From assembly GCA_022575985.1 (NCBI GenBank), contig JAKSXM010000007.1, forward strand, positions 61,162,501 to 61,226,500: a DNA stretch of 64,000 nucleotides, in the 5' to 3' direction. The notes beneath the pieces are model-generated. The model saw only the letters and a program-made list of their open reading frames with translations. It was not told the origin of the DNA and did not search any database. This DNA is from Anagrus nilaparvatae (Eukaryota > Arthropoda > Insecta > Hymenoptera > Mymaridae). A program made the position numbers and the translations under genes. Of the stretch, positions 12,661 to 26,713 are shown piece after piece (position 1 is the stretch's first letter; every line of letters starts with the position of its first letter).

Positions 12661-13976
12661 ACCAAGTAGTGCCTGCAGTTATCTCTCAAATAAGAAATAA
12701 GGAGTAAAAGTAAATGAGACTCTTAGTGATGTCGAAACTGTAACCGTTAGAGTTTCTCAAGTTTCAGTGTTAGAACCGATACTTTTTAACATCTTCATTA
12801 ATGATCTACTAAGTAGTGCCTGCAGTTATCTCTCAAATAAGAAATTAATATAATATAATAATAAGAAATTCAAATGTAAATGAAAATGTAGTAGCTTTTG
12901 CAGATAATACGGTTATCTTAGTGAATAGTGAAAACTTGAAACAATAACAAAAAATTGCAAAGAAGGTACTGAAAAGTTTATCTGATTGGTTCCATGAAAA
13001 CTTACTAAGCAGTAATTTTGATAAATCATGCTTTATAACCTTTGCCCTAAGCTGTGATATGATTCCAAGTAATATTTAAATACAGGTTAGAGATAACGAT
13101 AATAATGTTAACATAACATTAAATAGAGTTGAATATACAAAATACCTTCGAATATATATTCATCAGCTTATATGCTATGGGGCAGACATATCTCTGATCT
13201 GTTAAAAAAACTAGGTATTTTATCTTTCTATTTCACAAATTAAAGTATATTCTAAGTCAACACCGACTAAAGTTATGTATTATGCATAATTTCACTCTGC
13301 ATTCTCGGGTGGGGTGGGGCTAATGATATTATAATTAAACTTATACAATTGATGTACAAATAAGACTTCTTAAAATCATAAATCCAAATAATAATATACC
13401 TGATACAATGAACGTCAGACAGACATTTTATTGCTTTTCTATAATAAAAAAATTCTAAACTTAATAGAGTCGTTAAAACTTAAAAATAATAATGATATTA
13501 ATAGCGTAAGAAAAAATATTTTACGTGTTCCTAAAATAAATCAAGCAATCGGTCAGAAATGTTATTTTTTTGTATCTATAAATGTTTTTAATGCCTTGCC
13601 TAATAATCTAAATGAAACGATTATGAACCCTAATCATTTATGGGTTGGTAACTTTAAAAAATGGCTAGTTAATTTTAGAATACAGCTATTGTAAATAACA
13701 AGAAAATATTTTATATTGATTTTGAAATACCGAAAAAAGAAAAAAAATCAAATAACTAAATATTAATTGTAATTTAAAAAAATATAATATATATATATAT
13801 ATATATGCATATACATTTTATTACTTAAATTTATATTTATTGTACTAATTTGTACTACTTAATTATTATTTATCTTATAAATTTTATATATTCGCTTGTA
13901 TAAAAATTCATTATATGCATTGGTCTCTTAGGACTGTTTATGTGCAATTAAATAAATAAATAAATAAATAAATATC
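12661..13976 (+). pseudogene. CR1/Jockey-like non-LTR retrotransposon, decayed RT and 3' end
   Basis: Interrupted translation keeps RT blocks in order: VSQVSVLEPILFNIFINDLL (12757-12813; cf. PQGSVLGPILF), VAFADNTVILVNSE (12892-12935, the catalytic FADD motif now FADN), then SDWFHENLLSSNFDKSCFIT (12985-13045), and the C-terminal stretch in 13431-13694. All match, block for block, the better copy at 36050-36960. The 3' end has an A/T-rich tail, a GGTCTCTTAGGACTGTTTAT motif near 13920 and a terminal (TAAA)n run at 13946-13972, typical of target-primed reverse transcription. A perfect 35-bp duplication (12664-12698 and 12811-12845) disrupts the RT part. Confidence 0.85.
13784..13806. repeat. (TA)n microsatellite
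   Basis: About eleven TA dinucleotides inside the 3' untranslated part of the retrotransposon relic. Confidence 0.8.
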
Positions 13977-14060
13977 TTCCGTGCTGATATCGCCCGTAAA
14001 TTAGGGCATCTACGACATATGCGTTTGGACTAACACTACACTAGTTTTTTTTGAGTTTTA

Positions 14061-14545
14061 TAGTTTTCGGACACCACTAGATTTGGTTTAAAATTAGTTT
14101 TTTGGATCGCTAATTACGAATGCCGGGGTCATTTCTATAAAAAAAATTAGCAAAAACTACCATTTAGAAAGGGAATATTTAATTTTATACACTATTTGTG
14201 TATTCAAATTTTGTCCGGATATGTTTTTTGAGTCCCAAATTACGAATTTTGGGGGTCTTGTGTACAAAACTTTACCCTTGAATTTGCAGAAAACATGAAA
14301 TACATTAGAATTTAGGGTACAGCCGTAATTTTTCATGAAAAAATCACCGAAATTCGTGATCAGCGACCCAAAAAACCTGACTTTGGGCACTCAAATAGTG
14401 GATATTTCAAAAATACCCCTTTTTAGAATTCGTTTTTGCTAATTTAAACGTGAATCCCCAATTTCTCATATAAGAGAACCCAGAATTCATTATCAGTGAC
14501 CCAAAAAATATATAGCAGACAAAATCTGATGGTGGCCGGAATACT
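14061..14545. mobile_element. Foldback element with a fourfold internal motif
   Basis: The ends are inverted over about 100 bp (TTCGGACACCACTAGATTTG at left; inverse of AATCTGATGGTGGCCGGAAT at right). Inside, a ~26-bp motif of the form TTTTTTGGRTCRCTRATTAC occurs four times, twice forward (14098, 14224) and twice reverse (ending 14377 and 14507), so the element is a nest of palindromes. No protein. Related motif copies lie near 12097, 24276 and 50150. Confidence 0.7.
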
Positions 14546-17087
14546 ACGTGACAAACCTAAACCGTATATTGACTGGAGTAATAGTAAAACAGTCTTTTAT
14601 ACAAAAAAAAGCAGTAATTAATTTCTTGTACTTTTTAAAATCTGACTAGAATATTTAAGATAATTAGAACACATGCTTAATGAACTATTTCCTTAGAAAC
14701 TTTTTAATATTTAAAACTGAGTACTTTCTTAAATCTTCATTGACATAATTTCAAAAAAAATCCTGACTTCTTGAAAATGAAACTACTTTTTTTTTAATAA
14801 TCATTTTTTATACGTGCGTTGTAAATTACAAAATAATCTGTCTTTTTACTGTTGCCTATGAAGTATGGATAGATCACCTTTAAATTTAAGAAAAAAAAAA
14901 ATTCTGTCTCTTAAAGTCCAGAATGACAAATAATAAATAATTCATGATCCAATTTCTTTTTTCATTTATGTTTTAAATAAAAATTTAATAGACATTTTAT
15001 TTAAACGAGACAAATTATTTTTGAAATAATTTAAATTATTTTTAAAGTAGATACTAAAAAAAAATATATATTTAATTAATCTTTTTTGTGTTTTGATGAG
15101 ATAAAAATAGCATTTAAATTTTTTTTCTTAACATTGTTATTGGGTCACTGAAGAATTTTAGTTTTATAAATTTCTCAAATACTTTTATATCCACAGTAAT
15201 TTTCATTCAAATTTTTTATGTACTTTAGATTAATTAATAATTATTTTTAAATTATTTTTTGAAAAATTTCTGAAAGGAAAACTCGAATAACATTTTATTT
15301 TAAAATTTAACTTAATAAGGTAAAAAAGGGCGTTTGTATTTTCAGTTGAAATTGATATCCTTGGAATGAAAATAATTCATAGCTTAAAAGGCCATAAGTT
15401 ACTTTAGAAAATAAACCTTTCTACACGATGAAACAAAATTCTAATCCTTTTATATGCGTAAATTTAGATGAATTAAAAAAAGTTAAATATTAAATACATT
15501 ATTTAAAAGTTCTAAAATAGATTTTAAAGAAACAATTTTCCGCTTGATAGTACCTCATGTAATCACTGCTTTTTTTTAATATAAAAAATTTTCATAAATT
15601 GGGTCATTTTGAATATCCTATAATCGAAAGTCAAAATAACATCCTGAAATAACTGTCAAGCTAAAGTATTAATATATAATACTCTTAATACATAATTAGA
15701 TTACTAATTGACGTTATTAAAAAGCTTATTTAAATAAACATGTGACAAGTAAATTAAACAACATTTAAATTATTTTATCTAAATGTCATAAATTTCGTAA
15801 AGACAAACATTGTTTTACAAATTTTCATAATATAAGAGAAGTTACAGATACATTTATACAAACATCCAGAAATTTAAAATTTTTGATGCGCTTGCGTAAA
15901 TTCATGTGGGAGAAACATTTCGAGTATAACATGACCACATAAATCCAAATAAAAAAATGGGATTATTTAAAATTTTTTGTTTTTTTAGAATATTGCTTTT
16001 TTTAACTGCTGTTTTAACAATAACTCATTTTTTTTTATCGTAAAATATCATTAATTCAGGAAAATAAAAACGTAATCATAAACAATTTTTAATAAATCAT
16101 TTTTTTTTTTTGGAATTATTAATAAACGAATTAATGTACGAATGCAATGAATTATGTGAAAATTTATATTGGAAGTTTCATGTTAATTTATAGATTGTAT
16201 ATTTTGAGTTTAATGTATTAAGTATACATAATTTTTTGTGTGTGTAATTTTTATACACTCCAAGTCTTTGAAAATAAGCTTAAAATAGTTTTCTAAAGAT
16301 GCGATGTATAATTCTGTGAATGATGGTTAAAATTTTAAGTTTGCAAAGTTATAAAAGAAAAAATCAATTTTTTTTTTAATAGTATATCTTTAGCAAATAT
16401 AGATTCAAAAAGTTTTGAAAAAGGTGCAGACTTTGGAAAAAATTATAATTTTTACTAATATCATCTAAAATCATATTTTGACAGAATGATTTCGAAGTTT
16501 TTTTTTATCCTATTTTTTTTCTAGGTTGTAAACTTTTGGATTTTTAAATTTTCAATTTCCACGATATCTGAAGCTTATATATAATTTTTGACATTAAACT
16601 TTTTTAATTCCATAGATTTTTGAACTTAGTGAGTTTTTTAATGACGGTCTTAAAAAAGTTATTTAATTTCTACCCATGAGTTCAGCGTTAGAATTTTTAT
16701 TATTCCAAGGCCAAAATCTATATCTTAAAGTCCCTCGCACACACTTTTTCTCGCTAGGATCGTTCACGGAAATTCCGGTGCCAATTTCTCTCCGTTTGGA
16801 TTATAGATATCAAGATCGCCAAATAGATACAGGGAAAGGAAGTTTTTATTGAAATTTATTACAAAAAAATTAGAATACTGAATTTCAAAAGAATTACAGA
16901 CCGGAAATATAAAACAAATACCATTTTTCTACTGTAATTTTTTAAAGTTATGATAAATTTAAAAAAAAAGTATAATAATTTATCAACAGCAACTTGTAAT
17001 TTTTTTGAGAAGTAAAGTAATTTTTCCCTATATTTACATTCAAGAACCAAATTACTCATTGGAATAATAATGTTATCTAACAATTTA
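14546..17087. other. AT-rich non-coding DNA, nothing recognised
   Basis: No supported gene. A short tract near 15635-15680 (ATAACTGTCAAGCTAAAGTA) may be a worn right end of family 2. A slightly G/C-richer patch at 16660-16850 has no coding signature. Confidence 0.5.
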
Positions 17088-17245
17088 CATTGAAAAAAAA
17101 TCCGGTTGCCGCTACCCGAATCCCGAAATTTTTTTTCTTGTAAATGGTTGCAAATGACATATAACCTAAAGAAAAAAAAATGCGAACTACCGGAATTTTG
17201 GTAACGGCAACTGGAAAAATTCCGGTAACAAGAATTTTTTCAGTG
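17088..17245. mobile_element. 158-bp TA-flanked MITE, family 4
   Basis: Starts CATTGAAAAAAAATCCGGTT and ends AAGAATTTTTTCAGTG, with TA immediately outside each end (17086-17087, 17246-17247). The interior repeats CCGGTTGCCG and, inverted, CGGCAACTGGAAAAATTCCGG. Small, non-coding, palindromic: a mariner-type MITE. A single-ended relative is at 6814-6890. Confidence 0.8.
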
Positions 17246-20200
17246 TAGTAAAATTTATTGCGAAGAATTAATTCATAACAGGAAATTGAAAGAAGCATGT
17301 TAAAAAAGTTCAAATAAATAATCCAAAAAAAACTCATTCGTGAAGAAAAACCTGAAGAGAATTCAATTAATGCTAATAGGTATTTAATAAGCAATAGAAA
17401 AAATATAGGTTAGCTAGTTAATGCAGACAGCATTGAAAGTTCGAAGACTACATATTTCCTCGCCTTTGAATACACGGTTATACATTAAAAGCGAAAAAAA
17501 TAATTATATGAGGGTAGAAAATAGACGAAAATAGATTATTACTGAAATTTGTTTCATTAAAAAAATTATTAAACAATAAGCGCATTACCCTCCGGACTAC
17601 AATTAGTATTTTTTTTTAGAATGAAAATAGCCCCGTTCTATTCCATGAGGAATGGCTACATTAGATCCAGCGCAATTTTCTCCTTCGACTAAAACAACAC
17701 ATTGTCTTAAATTAGAGTTATTGAGTACGTCACATGGTATTGTGTTTACACTCTGTCATAAAATTTACAGTCACAGGGCTGGGTATAATTATCATGACAG
17801 TTCAGAAAAAAACCCCACGTTGGAAAAATTCTGAAAAAAATTTTAATTTAAAGTAAGTTAGGAGTATGAAATTATTCTTTCTAGGATACTTTCCAACCCC
17901 CTCCCCCTTCTAAGATTTTGTTTTCCTGAATACTTTTTTTTATATTTAGCTACAGCGTGGATCCAACCCTTTGAGTCTGTGATTAAAGAGCAAGCTACGG
18001 CCAACTCTGTAACTCTAAAATATTATGCTTTACGTATACTTATACTACTGGGGAATAAATTCACTTTCGAGAAAATTTTTACTTATATTACTTATTTCTC
18101 TTTCAGCTCATTTATTATGACGATCATTATTTCTTATTAACGTTAAGCAACTTTATTACAACAAGAGTTACAATAAATAATTTTATAATAAAAATATAAA
18201 AATAAATCTTTCTCAGTTATTTCTACCAAATTATCTGAATTATAATTATGAAAATCTTCTTTACATCCTAGGAAAATAAGTAAATTTTTTTTTTAAATAT
18301 AGCACTTTACTAAATTTTTTGATTTAATTTTTTGCTTAATGCGCGTTTTTCCAGTTAATTAATTTTTAATTTCACGAAAACTGATATTCCCTGCAAAATA
18401 GAAAGTTGTTTCATTTTCATGCAGGTGTAACATTGCATATTTAAAACTGGCATAAAAACAGACTTTAATCTAAATCCTCTTATTACCTAAAAAACTAATT
18501 TTTTAAATTTTAATTTATTTATTACATAAACACCTTATAAAAAAAAATAATTTTTATTTAATATTAAAATTAAATTATTTATCAGCAAAAAAAAAGTAAT
18601 GAGATTATATTATACGATTAGAAAAATAAAAAAATTTAAATTAAAAAATACTTCAAGGACTTTTAAAATTTTATGAAAATAAATTTTCCTAAAATTCTAG
18701 AATATTTTAAAGAAAAGTTCAATTTTTAAAAAACACATAAAATTTTTTGATATATTAATTTACATAATATAATATATCTGAATATAAATTTATTTAAGTA
18801 TGTATTTGTGTATGTGAGCATGATTTATCTATGTATTGAGCAGGATCAGCTGTAGCTGTATAAAAAGCTGTGTGAAAAACACTTGGAATTTTTGACACAT
18901 TTGAAAATATTTTAAACTAAAATAGCACTAAATTAGTTTATAATTTATTTTCTATTTTTACACAAAACTTTAAAAATTAAAAAAAAATTTTTTTTTTTTA
19001 TTAACACTAATTTTTAAAAAATTTTTTTAACAAATTAAGATAGTATAAGATTAAATAAATAAATTAAATAATTACTTTATTAACAATAACAAGATTTTCA
19101 TTCATAAAATTAAATAAACTTTTTGTAAAATTAATAAAAAACGTGACACTGTGACGTTATATCGTTACGGTATTGGACGTTGGACTGAATTTTCTTTAGC
19201 ATGGCACAGTTAGTTTTCCACTATCACATTCTCTTTCTTTATACATAATAAAAAGAGACCGCAATAGTTATTTCTGAATCATAATATATATATTTTCGCG
19301 CAAGCGTTTTCCAACATTTATAAAGGAAAGGGTGTATATAGAATAATAATTCTTTGATTTTCAAATATATATATATATATATATTAATTTTTTTATGCAT
19401 ACACGAGAATTTATGCGTGTGTATTTGAATTTATTTATTTTTAATCAACTTGATAGCCTTTCTTCGTGTGTAGTTTAAAAGGTTTTTATATTAGGATTTG
19501 AGTAATCATGAAAAACATGTTTTTTTTTTTTTGGAACTAGGTTACGAGAGTAAAAGAAAATTCTAGGTTTATAAACTGATATTAAAAGACCATGAAATTT
19601 GGGTCACCAAATCGCTTAACTGTTTTTCTGACTTTAAGAGGTACTTTTAATGCGGTTATTCAATTATGGGCCTCTAGGGAAGAAGTTCAGTGTCTTTTAT
19701 GTAATAAAATGGAGCTTTTTAATATTTTTAACATAATATTACGCTCTTTTATTGAGTAATAAAATTAATCATTTGAAATAACTCAGATAAACTAAGTAAC
19801 AAAGCATTTTTGAGAAATATATTTTGCTGTTAAATTGATTAAAATATTATTTTCACTGCACATTTTCTTTATATAAATTAAAAAATAAAATTAGTTTATC
19901 TAAAAAAGTCTGAGCTTGTAGAATTTTTAAAATTAAATACTTAAGGGCTATTTCATAATAAGTTATTTTCTTGATAAAGTCAATTGGCCTTTTTGCTCTA
20001 CTAACTTTGATTATTTTGAATCCCTTTAAAAAATAAATTAAATATCTTATTTATTTAGGATGACCAAAATCTGAATGATCACCGATAACAACAAAAAAAT
20101 TAAATACAGAAACAAAAAATTTAAATTTTCAAGTAGGTCATGGTTTTGGTGTATTTTCTTTAGACATAAAATATAAAATATTTGATCACTCGGGTACTCG

Positions 20201-20388
20201 TGACTAAAATATATTGTAAATATATATTACTTAAAATTAATCAAAATAAAAACTAATTAGGCTAAAATATAAGTCTCCCTATTCATAATAGTCCAAAGTT
20301 ATTATACTTAAAAAAGAGAAGCCTATGATTAATTTGTATAAACACTGTAGTATTTTATATGAAATTTGTATAAATACTGCTAGAAAAC
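17246..20388. other. AT-rich non-coding DNA, nothing recognised
   Basis: Open frames at 17077-17394 (-), 17652-17834 (+) and 20325-20531 (+) lack recognisable motifs. A (TA)n run sits at about 19364-19383. A slightly G/C-richer patch at 19145-19320 has no coding signature. Confidence 0.5.
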
Positions 20389-20618
20389 ATGGAACACGTT
20401 TACTACCAGGATTACTGACATTTATAAAAATTAATTATTCTCCTCAATCAATATTATTTTTATTCCCTAAAGCTAAGTTATTTAATTTTTCTAAACCGAA
20501 ATTATTCTATTTCTATTTTACTGTCCCTTAATTTGGATACATTTCAATCCCATTCTTCAAACTCGACATTTTTCACACCCTTCATCAAGCAAACCCTCCC
20601 AATAAACACGTTCCATCT
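20389..20618. mobile_element. Small TIR element, family 5, copy A
   Basis: Bounded by ATGGAACACGTTTA and its inverse TAAACACGTTCCAT. The same boundary motif encloses the satellite-bearing element at 49387-49887. The interior has weak repeats around TAAACCGAAATTATTCTA that resemble the TAAACCCAAATTATTCTA units of the larger copy. Confidence 0.7.
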
Positions 20619-23600
20619 TAATTGTAGCTTAATTTAGAATTATCATTAAATATTTCATTTTTAATTAACGAAAATCCTCGATCATTCAGCTACTGGTACA
20701 AATACCTTAAAAAATGATAAAATAAGCTAACTTTATATCTATTTATTTTATTTTTTACTGTTTATGCCATAAAAATATTGATACCAAAGTTATGACTTTA
20801 GTTGTAAAAAAAGTAAGCATTATTTCCCTAGATGCACAAGTTTTAAGAAAATAAAATATTTTATTAAATAAAGGCTACCTATTGGTCAGTTAATAAAACT
20901 TGCATGTACATAAATAAACATAATAAACTAAGTTTTCTGCAGCATATTAAATTATTTTCATCAGTAAATTCTAACCTGAATCCTATGAAAAGTTTCAAGT
21001 TATTTTATTATTTTAGTTATAACTACGACATAAAATAATTTTTTTTTAAAGATTTCTTTTAATTCGAACGGATTAAAACTAAAAACTTTTTATTTAATCG
21101 ATTTTAATTAATCATAATGATGAAAAGAAATTTGTTAAAGCTTATATTTCATTATAAGTTACTAATTAAAAAAAAAGAATTTATCAATAGTAACAAAGGA
21201 TTTTTCTTATTTTATGATGACTTTGTAAAACTTTTGATTCAAGTCCTTTAACGATTTCCGAGTAAACTTTATTGCTCTTTGGATTTTTGTTTTATGGTTC
21301 TACAATTAAATTTAATTACTTATGTGAGTAAAATTTGCCATCTGTGCAAATGTTTGTAAGGAAGTATTTGAAGGATGAACACAACAGCTAGCGAAATTCA
21401 ACCTAAAAATAAACCGAAAATTATTAGGTCAAGGTATTAAATTTATTTATGTTTAAAAATTTAGTTACTTTATTAAATAATAATTATATGAAGCCAATTA
21501 TTTTTTTTTTTTTTTTGAATCGCAAAATTGCTCTTAAAGGTGTGCTGAGTAAAATTCTACTGCACAGTAAAAAAAAATTGCCTTGCTATTTTATAAAGAA
21601 AATTATGTAAACAAAAAAGAAAAACTTTGACTTTCTGAAAATAAAAGTGAATTTTTTTTATTGCCAACCAGAAAACATGTGCTGATGTGCATTCGGTAAA
21701 GACGAATTATATCCCCACTAGCAAAGAAAAATCGTATAAGACCTTGACCTATAAAAATAGGTTGTCCTACATCACAGTTTGCTGACCTCAGGTAGTTTAC
21801 ATGTAACTATTTTATTTTCTGGATCCAAAATTATAATTTATAAAATTTTTGATATTTTTAAAGGGAGAATTTTGTTAGATTTGTTGTCATTCGTCGATTT
21901 TTGCAATCTAAATCTGCTTCTAATTCTTAAAAAAATGAAAAATATTCAGCATCTTTCTCGAATATCATTTGAATTTTAGTTTCTTTAAATAAAAATCGCG
22001 ATGGTATATATCGAATCAGCAATCTTTCGTGCCAGCTGTTTTTAATTTTCAAATTTTCTCTGGTATGTTAAAAAGTTTGAAGCACTATTTAAAATTTTTG
22101 TTATTCTTTAGGAATGAAAATATTTATTATTATTAGCTAAAATGGTACTGAAAAAGATCCAAGTATAAATAATAACTGCAGTTTAAGAACTAATAAAACA
22201 AAGCAACTTTTTTAATTTTACTCAGGTATATTTAAAAAAAAAAACGTTTAAAAAGTTGTAAAAAAGAGCTTTTTGTTTAAAATTGCACTGTAGTATTAAA
22301 CATAGCTTGAAAAAGTGTAGCGTACGTACCCAAAAGGGCACTAAAGTTTGTCTAAAAATGCGATAATTGTTCGTGGCAACTTATGGAAAAAAAAGCTTTT
22401 GCCTTTAAATACTTTTTGGTTTATACTGAAAAATGCTATTGGAACTTTACGTAGCATCCTAGGTTAAAAAATCGATCTTTTAACATGGCCCCAAATTTAG
22501 GGGGGTGTATAAATCGCCTTTTAGCGGGGGGGTATGGATATAGAATAATTAGGATCAAAGGTCTTATAACAATTAGAAAGTTTAAACTGTTAATTAAGTT
22601 AACACGTACCATGCTCGTTGATTTTGTTATCTCGCCTAAACCAGAATTATCAAAACTAACAATTTTAAAATAAAAACTAATTAATGATCTCGTTAATGGT
22701 TATATTTAAGTTATTTATAATTAAAAATAATTATATGCAAAATACATATAATGATATAAAAAATCAGTTAAGTGATAATTTAATTTATAACCTTTTTACT
22801 TACCATATTATATACATATGTTATTACTAACGTTATTATCATTTATGCACGTAAACACAGCAGATTTTAGCATCAACGTATATATAAACTATAATGATGA
22901 TGATGAAGGAGGCACTTGTATTGCGGTTGCTCTTTGCAACTATACGTTCTATACTTTATAGTTACATGTTTCTGCACTTGGGATGCTCTTATTACGAAAA
23001 TATACTTATTATAAGTTGATTCGTTTATTTAATTATAATTATTACACACAAATACGTATTCGCACCCGCTAAAATAAAAAAGGAAATATATGGGCGATTA
23101 TTTCTCAACCCGGCCACCCCCCTCTGTCCAAAAATGGTGGCAACTTAAAAACATTTTCGTTTTCTCAAATTGACTGGAAAAGGGTCTAGTTTTTTATTCT
23201 CATTGGCCTTTTCAACTCTGTAAATCTACTGTGCTCATTTTAGGCACTGAGCGGCGACAGGTCAACATTTTAAAAACAGAAAAATTATAAAATAAAAGTA
23301 GATTAACGGTAAGTTTTTTGAAATTTTTTTCTCTTAAAAGTTGTTATTTATTAAAGAAAATGAGACCCCTTGCGTGGCAATTAGTTGATTTCTTAAAAAT
23401 TTTTTTGGGTGCTATGTAGTTTTTAAAAATGTTTAAAAAACGGCTACTTTGACTGATGATATCTCTGAACCTACATATCCAAAATAAAAAAGTTTTAGTG
23501 CAAAATGGTAGTCTTTTGATACATAATAAGTGTGCCAAATATCAGAGGGTTTGATTGAGTAGTTTCGGATTTAGCAATTTTAAGGGTGATTCTGAAACAA

Positions 23601-25760
23601 ATTTCGGCCCATTTTTTTAAGAGAATTAATACCCGAAATCTCTTATTTTCTTTGTTACCACTTAGGTCGTTTACACTTGCGAATCTGGTGCTCGGGCGTT
23701 GGGAACCTTTGTTCATATTGACACTATATTATGGTACCTAGGATATGCAAGGCACCAGGACAACATATACCCAGGTGAAACCTTTTAAATTTTTCACGTG
23801 ATGCAGCAAATAGATGGCAAGAAGATGCCAGTGGTATTGATGAAGCTTAAAAATATTAATAATATCGTAATCATAGATGCCCTTTTTACAATTGATTAGA
23901 CTATTTTTTTGTGACCTTAATAAAAATTTACTGATGAGTTTGACTTGACAGAAGAATACAGTGGCTATGACATAATGTGACAATAAACATAAAATAAAAT
24001 ACAAATACAATTCTCCTTGACTACTTTTTGTGACCTTAATAAAAAATTACTATGCCTATGACATGACGTACTTACAGAATAATATATGGTGAAATATATA
24101 CGACTAAAATGCTTTCACCATACAAAAAACACACATACTATGACAGCACTTGACAAAAAGAAGAAAAAATTCGACTGTCTGCCTCCACGTGGCTTTCCCT
24201 GATTGTAGCTAATGACAACGGATAAACAATTCATTTAACTTTTCACCCAATTCCCCCAGGAACACAAATCCACTTAATCAGTGACCTCAAAAATATTTGC
24301 CCTGTTTAAAATGTAAAGATTTTTTAGCAAATTTTTATTTTATTTTATCTTGCTATGATGGAGCATTGGAGCTTTCGTAGCCACCAAAGTTGAGATTTTT
24401 GAGCTTTGTGCCCATGGAGACTTTTGTTCAGAATGCCGAAATCTAATCTAAAATTCAGCCAATTTTACCGGGTGCACGAATCCACTTAATTTTTGCGAGG
24501 TCCTCTCAAATAATATTACTCATTCTTTTAATTTAAGCCCTGAAAAGGTAAAAAAAATTTTATTTTTATAAAACAGTCTGATATGTATTTGCATTGTCGT
24601 AAAAAAAAGTTGATCTATATAATGCGTAAAATGCATTATTCTTAAAAATATAATACCAGGAAAAATATAGCATCTGTAAAGATATAACATATGAGTATTT
24701 TTAGTTTTTACTCATAAGAAAGGAAAAAGTTATATGTATCTTATCGATTTTTAAAATTCTTAAATAATTAATACTTTAGGCACATCTGTTGTACTAGCGC
24801 AGTATGAAATATTTTGAATTTTTTGAATTTTAGGAAAAATATTTAATTCATAATAAAATTAAATAAATGCTGTTTTTAGATTCAGATGGTATGTTACTTT
24901 GTGGGAAAGTGAACCTACGGATCTTTTTTTTTAAAACCATTTCAGAGGTATTTGGATCTTAAAAAAAAAATTTTTGTTTTTTTGACTTGTAAAAGGTACA
25001 AAAAGCCTAGTAACAAATTTTTTTTTATAAGTTTGATAATTTTTTTAATATTCCGTTCTTAATTAATTGACTTAGCAACAACCTCAGCTATAATTTAATA
25101 ACTAATAAACTTAAACTCTTCAAATTTAATAATCCATATTACTTTCATTAAGTATTACAACACGGTTCTTAAGCAAAGTGAGACTATAATATAACCTGGT
25201 ATGCAGTACTATTTTGGCTCAGATATTCATAAATATTTTATTTTTAAAATATTTACTTTTTTTATACATTATTTTCTAATAAGCTTGTAGTTTAGGCAAT
25301 TTAATTTCCATTATAAAACTTTTTCCATCTTTTTTTACGTTGACATATAAATAACCAGCAATGCCAAGATTATAGTAGTAATTTATTCTTTATACTGTCC
25401 TCTAGTAAAAAAATATCGATTCATTTTTTTTTTTTTTTTGGTACTACTTTATAAAATAAAATAAAATAAAATTGTTTAAAATTGCAAAAAATTTAAAAAT
25501 TTATTTTTTCTAGAGCCAAACTTAGAGAATAATTTTTATAAAAAATGTTGCGTATAATTTTTTTTATTTTTTTTTAAGAGTAAAAAAGGTTTTGCATTTA
25601 GTTTTTCAGACCTAATATAATTGCATATAGTATCTAGTTTATTGTATCCAGTAAAAATTGATGCAAGATGCTTTATAAAATCACTATCATCAATATTATG
25701 TTTTATGATATTTGAAGAAATTATTTTTAGTGGAAAATTAAGTAATTATTACTAAGTATA
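20619..25760. other. AT-rich non-coding DNA, few landmarks
   Basis: No supported gene over about 5 kb. Landmarks: G-runs at 22500-22535; a somewhat G/C-richer patch at 23040-23260; two related tracts at 24264-24290 and 24476-24510 sharing AATCCACTTAAT, the first also carrying ATCAGTGACCTCAAAAA, related to the motif of the 14.1-kb foldback. Frames at 23344-24010 (-) have no recognisable content. Confidence 0.45.
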
Positions 25761-26320
25761 GACTGTAAAAAGTAACTTCCTTATATTAACAAAGAAATTT
25801 GAACATTTTCGAAAAATTAGTACATTTTCAAAAAAATTTGTAAATATTCGAAAAAAATCGTAAATTTATTAAATTTAGTATATTAACAAAAAATTCGAGT
25901 ATTCTCGATTTTTTTCTGTGAATTCGCAAGAAAAATTGATAATTTACAATTTTTTTTCGAAAATTTCCAAAAAATAGTTGTAAATTTCCAAAAATTAGTT
26001 GTGAATTTACAACTTTTTTCGTAAAATCACTAAAAAAAATCGAGAATTCTCAAATTTTTCAATAATATACTTAATTTAGTAAATTTAGAATTTATAAAAT
26101 CCAAATATCTCTTAAACGGTTTAAGATATTTGTTTAAATTTTTTTTTACAGGTTCTCAAGATGTTATTAAATAAAAATATTGAAAAAAAAGAAAGTCGAT
26201 TTTTCGATCACCAATAACTAGAAATGTACCTTAATATTTACAAAATTTTTTGAAAATTCTCTAAGTTTTCCAAAAAATTCTATTTTTTTTGTAAATTTAA
26301 GAAAGTTACTTTTTACAGTG
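25761..26320. mobile_element. TA-flanked MITE, family 3, copy 2, with an internal insert
   Basis: Ends GACTGTAAAAAGTAACTTCC and AAAGTTACTTTTTACAGTG, with TA outside both (25759-25760, 26321-26322). The sequence follows copy 1 (5219-5642) closely on both sides, but about 140 bp near 26095-26232 have no counterpart there: either an insertion here or a deletion in copy 1. Confidence 0.85.
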
Positions 26321-26656
26321 TAACTTTTTACAAATAATATTTTCGAATTACATAATAAATTTACCTTTTGTAAAATAAATTTTTAAATCCTTAATTAATT
26401 CATAAATCATTCATTTTTTTTAATGTACACAATAATTTATGTTGAATAATAAATTATTATATATTTTAATAAACTGCATACAATAAAAGAAAAAAAGTAT
26501 TATATTATATTATATTCATAAAGTATTATATTATATTCATTTATATCCTATAAAGTTATATTTAATACTTATATTTTTACATAAAAAAAATTTTTCATGA
26601 GCTTTGTTCTATCAAGATTAAGTGCTTATGAATTAAAGCACGTGATCAACAAAAGC

Positions 26657-26713
26657 ATTTTTCGAAAAAATTATATTTTTTTTGTAAATCTAAGAAAGTT
26701 ACTTTTTACAGTG
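26657..26713. repeat. MITE family 3, right-end fragment
   Basis: Begins TTTTTCGAAAAAATT and ends AAAGTTACTTTTTACAGTG followed by TA, matching the last ~57 bp of the 5219 and 25761 elements. The left part is missing. Confidence 0.8.
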
